Source: Hyalella azteca
Taxonomy: Eukaryota; Arthropoda; Malacostraca; Amphipoda; Hyalellidae
Length of the DNA: 64,000 nucleotides
Direction of reading: 5' to 3'
Assembly (NCBI RefSeq): GCF_000764305.2
Contig: NW_025937306.1
Span: 1 to 64,000 of the forward strand
This document shows positions 58,301 to 64,000 of this stretch, one piece after another. The number at the start of each line of letters is the position of its first letter. Position 1 is the stretch's first letter. Made by a program: the position numbers and the translations under genes. A model generated the notes under the pieces. It did not search any database. It was not told the DNA's origin and saw only the letters and a list, made by a program, of their open reading frames with translations.

Positions 58301-61300
58301 AGCAAACAGCACAATGCAAAAGAGTGTACAGTGAATTCACGCTTTGGGGGAACTGCTAGCATACATAATTTTTGGTCTATTTTGAAACCACGTCTCCACA
58401 CGCAAATTATTATATTCAAATATTGTTGTTCCAGACACGCTATGAAGCTTGTAACTATAAGAAATCAACACAACCAAACCTGCAAAAATTTATGTTAGAT
58501 CATTATTTTCCTGGCTCATGCATGCATAGCGAAGCTAGAATATGCAAAGTTCAGTGATTAATTCAAAAAGAGACAATTCCTTTTAAAAACTTCTCGTATA
58601 AAAGTATCATAAGAAAAGGACATATCGAAGAAAAGTAAAAAGAGGAATCGGTGAATAAAGCCAAGAGTTCTGCTCCACTTTGATGGCAATCAAGCGTCAG
58701 TTCATCTTCCTTTTAATCTGAAGATAACCAAGAGAATTTTCAGCATGCGTATTTAATGCAATCAATACTACTTGGTACTTCGTAACACTCATGCGCGATA
58801 AGACGCATTTGATTGCGTATGAGACGTAACGGAACTGGTTGATAAATGAATAACTCGAGGCGAACCATGCAAGGTTTACCCACCATGGATTGAGTAAAAA
58901 CCGCACGCACATCATCTGTAGTAGTCATTATAGGTACGCATGCTAGTGCACCCAAGGCATCGAAAGCTGTTTTAGCAGCGTAGCCTCATCCATCAGAACA
59001 CAGCGAAGATTGCGGTGGTCGCAAGAAGTTGGGTGGGTTAGCCGCACAAGCTAACTGCACGCTCCAAAAAAACCGGCGAGCATATCTCATCAGCAGAGAC
59101 GTAATAAGAAAATTGGCAGGTCATGATTGACACTCCCAAACAAAGTTATTAAAGCACCACAAAAAGTGAGCTGGAGCTCTATAAATTTTAAGGCAGAGCG
59201 TTGCAGTAGGCGCACTCGTGACAGTCGCATGGATGAACTACAGAGACTTCATGAAGTTTCACCTTCCCAAAATTGCAGCCGAAATAAAAAGTGTTCTCTA
59301 AACAAGTCATGTCCACATGCGCTGGTACTGGAGAAAAAAGAACTCCTAAAATTGAACAGGGATGAACACAAACCACCGGGAGCTTTCTCGAAAAATAATA
59401 CGAATTCAGGAATGAAAGAGTTGAGTCGCGTAGAAGAAACAGTAATTGAATTGTAAATTCCCATCAACGGAAAAAATGTTCAGTCAATGGTAAATTACCA
59501 CCGCTGTGAAGCCTCACATCAAATGGAAATAGACATAGAATTAAAGGAATGTATTTTCTGGATACTAAGACTGTAGAAGTATTTCAGGTCGTGTGCGAAA
59601 AAGGGTAGAAGCAATCAAAACCGAGCTATAAACATGGCGACGAAGGATTCTCATTCTCCATACAGAGAATTACTGAAGCCCAGCATATAAATATCGACCT
59701 AAAAATCAATCGACGCTCGATCGTGCGTGCAGAAGAGCGTTGCAGGCGATGTTCTGATCAATATTATATACTTAGGCCACCACACACAAACGATTATATT
59801 GATTTGTAGCGCCTAAGGAAAATGAAAATCTTTATAATTTGATCGATGAAACTACAGAAACAAAAAATACGAAAAGCTTTTGAAAGCATTTGCGCGCGCT
59901 GAAGTATGAACGTAGCAAAAACAAATACGTACATGGATCAATCAACTCAAAGAAAATCTCTAAAACTCAAAAAAATTGCACAAGGAAATAAAAGAGAAAA
60001 GTATGAATTTTTAACGGCAAAGAAAGAAAATGAAATCAGCAGCGAGTTTTAATATCGATGCCATCATAAAAGTTGGCAGCATCCTGGTGATAACCTCATT
60101 TAAGCAGGCAGAATATATGAGCATGTCTGTAACATTGGACCAATAGCAGGACGCATATGGGACAGCCTACGAGGTCATGAGGTGGTGTGGAGGTCGATAG
60201 GATATTGGGCGTGATGCCATACGCAGCAGCGTATCACAGATACGCCCTTAAATATACTATATATGCGCTGGAAATGAACACAGTAGTGACGATAAACGGT
60301 CAATGAATGGTTACTACTAATCAGTGGTTTCTAAATAGGCAGCGGTTCTCTGTCCACGTCACTGGCTAAATTACTCAGAATTAGAAAAAGAAAACGAAAA
60401 TGTCATTTTGAGGACGAGTTTTAAATTTCAAATATACAGAAAAAATGTCCACCCGAAAAGCTTGGGGTTACTCAAGTAAATATTCATCAGTATTCATTTT
60501 TTAGTTGCTGTTGCGACACAGAAATAGCTCCGTTAATACAAGGTAAGGTTCACTAAGCGCAATATGCTAATGGACTGTTGCAACATTAATCTGATGAAAT
60601 CATTTGCTATGTTTTGCGTGACTAGCATCCAGCCCTCACCCATAATAATACAGAACGGTTGTAGTCTAGAGAATCAATAGGCAGGAATGTTGCAGAGTCC
60701 TGTGAGATATAAAGACCACTGCAGCACCATATCATCCCCATTATTTGAAAACAACAGATGAATTAGTGACGGTCCATTATGCACCATTAACTTGATGCTG
60801 AATAATGTAGCCACTTGTTTTGATAAAGTACATTCCACTATTTATACCCTAATTATTTTCGGCCATTTTTACATAAGTTATCAAAGATTAAGTCAAGACG
60901 TTTTCACACACAAATAACTTGCAGATGAAGCAACACACAGCATCGGCATGCACGTGAGGAGGAAATAAACGACAGGATCCTATAAGACGTTCCTAGGTGA
61001 GGCTCCTACGAATAAAGGACGTTTCGTTGCGCCATTGTAGCAACGACACGCGGCCAAGAAGGAAATTATTCTAGTTAGTTGAAGGAATTCCTTAAAGACA
61101 AAGAGAATTAATTGGTGTGACATCATCATAGCTGCACACCCTCTTCTTACGAGGATAGAGAAAGAAACTGTAATAGCTGTTAAGTTCTTTTGTATTAACA
61201 TGCAGGTGTCGGGGTGTTAGCAAAATAGGCACTTTATGAGTATGTAGTATACTATTGCTTCGGTCGGTAGGCAGTTGATCTAAGAAAATGTAGTGAAAAA

Positions 61301-61497
61301 GTTAGATTTCTTTTACAAGTTCATTAATTCAAATAGAAATGGTCTTAGCTAGAAAGATCGATTGAATGGTTCAACGACTATGATGAACTGGCGATCATTT
61401 TCCATAAATTGAAATTTAAAATCATTCGAATCAATAAAAAATAGCCATGTCACTTATATTTATTATATTATTTTTAATGGTAAAATAAGACATATTG
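55321..61497. other. Intergenic-looking sequence, no gene supported
   Basis: Two + strand open frames are slightly protein-like (57791-57994, 67 residues; 59127-59456, 109 residues), but neither shows a recognised domain or convincing splice context. Nothing else was recognised. Confidence 0.4.
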
Positions 61498-61533
61498 TAA
61501 TGGTAAAAGAAATATGTATTTCTTTTACCATTA
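61498..61533. repeat. Perfect 17-bp inverted repeat with a 2-base centre
   Basis: TAATGGTAAAAGAAATA, then TG, then its exact reverse complement. It could form a hairpin or a cruciform. Neighbouring sequence at 61475-61485 repeats TAATGGTAAAA. Confidence 0.9.
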
Positions 61534-63279
61534 TGCCCATGTTGGACGAGCAAGTCAACTTCAACACTAGAAGGATGAAATAATTTCTACAGTAGAATAC
61601 ATGAATTAAAGCCGACATTAATGCATTGAACAGACCTCGAGACTTAATACAAGAGATCTTAATTCTATTGTCTGGTTTGCGGAACAGCGGCGCCTATCGC
61701 TGTCGAAACCTTGAATATCTTAGCGAAGTGATGCGGATACTTTTTAATTAGAGTCGAGGTCCTAGGCTAGAACAGTCATCCCTGCAATCAATCAGCGTCT
61801 AATAACATGACAATCTTGTCGATCAGACACATGACAAAGCAGTGATGAGTCATTAAACACTAAGCTAATAGCAAATTCAAAGCTCTACCAACATAATTGA
61901 CGATCTAATATTTTCATACCGTAAACAAAATTTCAATTAAAAATAAAAACGAAAAACACGAGCCTGAACTAAATATCTGTAAGCTTTCCTTATAAATTTA
62001 GTAAAATAATAAGTATAATATATCAATATCATATAATTAACACCTGTTTATTTAATGCCGAATGACGAGTCTGTTATAAATTAATGCTTCTAAATATTGG
62101 AATCTGTGAATATTTCCCATCCGAGGCCAGACTGTGAAGACCAGGTGCGGTGAAACTCAGGGCAGGGCGGCTTGTCTGCCATAAGAGGATGGAAAAATGC
62201 GCCCTAAGAAGCATGGCGAGTTCGCGCTCACGTCCCTGAAGATGAACGAACGACCAACAGCTGGTCTCCTCAGCACAAACAAGGTCGAGGGCTACGGCAG
62301 CTGCTCCTAGACTGAGCTTCCTGTTCCACTTCTAAACCTCTTAATCTATCATAGTAAATGAAAATGTACCAGGAGACCTTCACGTTCATTATCTTATAGT
62401 CAGGGTTATGTAGAAAACTTCAATCCATAGTAATATTACGACCCATATTCCTCAAATTTCGAATCTGCCTTACATGAAATACAAATCTTCTCATGAATAT
62501 AAATGCGGAGCGATGCATCGTCCGGAAAACTAGGAGCAGACAAAAGAAACCATCGACTAGAACTCTTAAGTAGATATTACTATCACGGGTGCATTACTAT
62601 CCCTCGAGTGCATTACTAGACTCTCAACGCAGACTTAATTGTGCTTCACCCAGCAGTAGATCAAGACGCATCGGCCGCCGAGTCTCTGTAGGAGACCAAA
62701 CACTACCGGTTTACTGACAGTTAGGTCAGCAGTTCACCGTTGCGCGTGCACTGTTATCCGGATTCTTCGGATCTCCAGAGTAATTAGATGAAGTCTGGCT
62801 CATTCACACAAACATTCTAGACTTTACCGATTTCAAAGCAACCCCCTCTACCGAGAAGATTACTCAAGACCTTGGATAAGTCATTAGTCTTAGTCGGTGA
62901 TTTTAATTGCCGTTAAAGTGCTTACTTCATGTATATTTGAATTAATAAACACCTTCGAGAAATTGGAATTTATGATGGCAAATATGCTCAAACAAACTCT
63001 GGGCTCCAGCAGGACGCATAACATGAATTAAGACTAAAGTTCAATTATATAAAAGAAAAATTCGAATTGAGTAGAAGAAACTTCCTTGTATTGCGTGTCA
63101 TGTATTTTCTTCATGTCAGCGCTAGTTTCAATACTCAGACGTGATTAGTCGATGTTTACGTCACAGCGTAACAACAACGATGTTTACGTAACCACGACCT
63201 TATTAAATTCGCGTTGGATTTTGACTGTAGGATCATTGCCTGCATGTTTGTATGGCGATTGAACTTTTCTTTTATGAAC
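61534..63279. other. Intergenic-looking sequence, nothing recognised
   Basis: No supported gene or element. Confidence 0.4.
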
Positions 63280-63655
63280 AGAGGCGGTACCAGATCACAT
63301 TTGCCCCAATGCAAAGACCCGATGGAATCACCCTCTCACCGATGCCGAGACCCAAAGGTCTCAATTTGCCCAGATGCCGGGTCCCGAAGGTATCATCCTT
63401 GCCCCGATACCGATGTTCAAAGGTATCAATCACCCTTACACAGGTGCCGGGACCCGTAGGTATCACCTTGGCCCAGATGCGGGACCCGAAGGTATCATCC
63501 TTGCCCCGATGCGGGACTCGAAAGTATCACCTTTGCCAAGATGCGGGACCCGAAGGTATCACCTTTGCCCAGATGCGGGACCCGAAGGTATCAATCACCC
63601 TTACACAGGTACCGGGACCCGTAGGTATCACCTTTGCCCAGATGCCGGGGCCCAA
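63280..63655. repeat. 32-bp minisatellite
   Basis: About eleven units of the type ATGCGGGACCCGAAGGTATC plus ACCTTTGCCCAG, with longer variants containing CAATCACCCTTACACAGG at two places. The open frames across it (63252-63803 and others) are by-products of the array. Confidence 0.88.
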
Positions 63656-64000
63656 AGAAATCCTTCTCGAAAAGCCAAACAAACATTCGACACATAATTA
63701 TCCTATACACAATGGCCGTCCTATAAAAAAAATTCAACCTGCTTTCAGATATTACCTTGATATTCTAGCGGCGCCCTTTAACCTTCTTAGATGTCAGAGA
63801 TAACAATATCGCCTAATTCAACGATGCTTAAAGTTCAGGCGGCTACGTTCCATAATGAAAATCTATTCTTAACTATTGACTGTGATAATTATGCATTTTT
63901 AACTTGCGAATCCGAAGTCCCATTTCCGTGCTAAGCTAGCGTTTATTTAAGCATTCACTCTATTGATTACTAATGATTCAATTCAACTCTTTAAGCAACG

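Noticed and set aside
59127..59456. 109-residue + strand frame
   Set aside because: There is no domain, splice context or repeat-free support. A few frames this long are expected by chance in 64 kb of this composition.
63214..63803. Open frames of 81, 183 and 107 residues over the 32-base array
   Set aside because: Overlapping frames translate the same minisatellite. There is no domain and no codon preference.

Overview
The window looks like a piece of an animal genome, most probably an arthropod and perhaps a crustacean. It is AT-rich, its genes are split by GT-AG introns, and it holds Tc1/mariner and non-LTR retroelement remnants, many minisatellites and one 286-base assembly gap (23180-23465). 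The species cannot be fixed from the sequence.

Two protein genes are well supported. On the + strand, seven exons between 5038 and 9883 encode a complete 290-residue mitochondrial dicarboxylate carrier (SLC25A10 type). On the - strand, fourteen exons from 31943 down to 13229 give a phase-consistent 1489-residue Rho guanine-nucleotide exchange factor of the collybistin/Asef family (ARHGEF9, ARHGEF4, SPATA13), in the order SH3-DH-PH with a polyglutamine C-terminal region. The two genes converge tail to tail across about 3.3 kb (9884-13228).

Further upstream on the - strand lie four more probable coding exons: a single-pass membrane exon (49322-49464), two small exons (48653-48761, 48358-48426) and a 1270-base exon (44840-46109). 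Their phases allow them to join the common body of the RhoGEF at 21051 by two mutually exclusive routes. The locus may therefore use alternative promoters to make soluble and membrane-anchored forms. That linkage is inference; the exons could also belong to a separate gene.

Region by region: 1-5037 is repeat-rich, with a possible LINE 3' tail, a decayed LINE ORF1 and a Tc1-like deletion derivative. 5038-9883 is the carrier gene, with a fossil exon duplication in one intron and a tRNA-derived SINE in another. 13229-21051 is the SH3-DH-PH body, with minisatellites at its splice donors. 21052-30287 is a large intron holding the gap inside an inverted repeat, a 22-bp array and a 54-bp hairpin array. 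30288-31943 is the first exon of the long form. 31944-44839 is a long intron with nothing recognisable. 44840-49464 holds the alternative 5' exons. 49465-64000 has no gene I can support, but carries four tandem arrays and a perfect 36-base palindrome.
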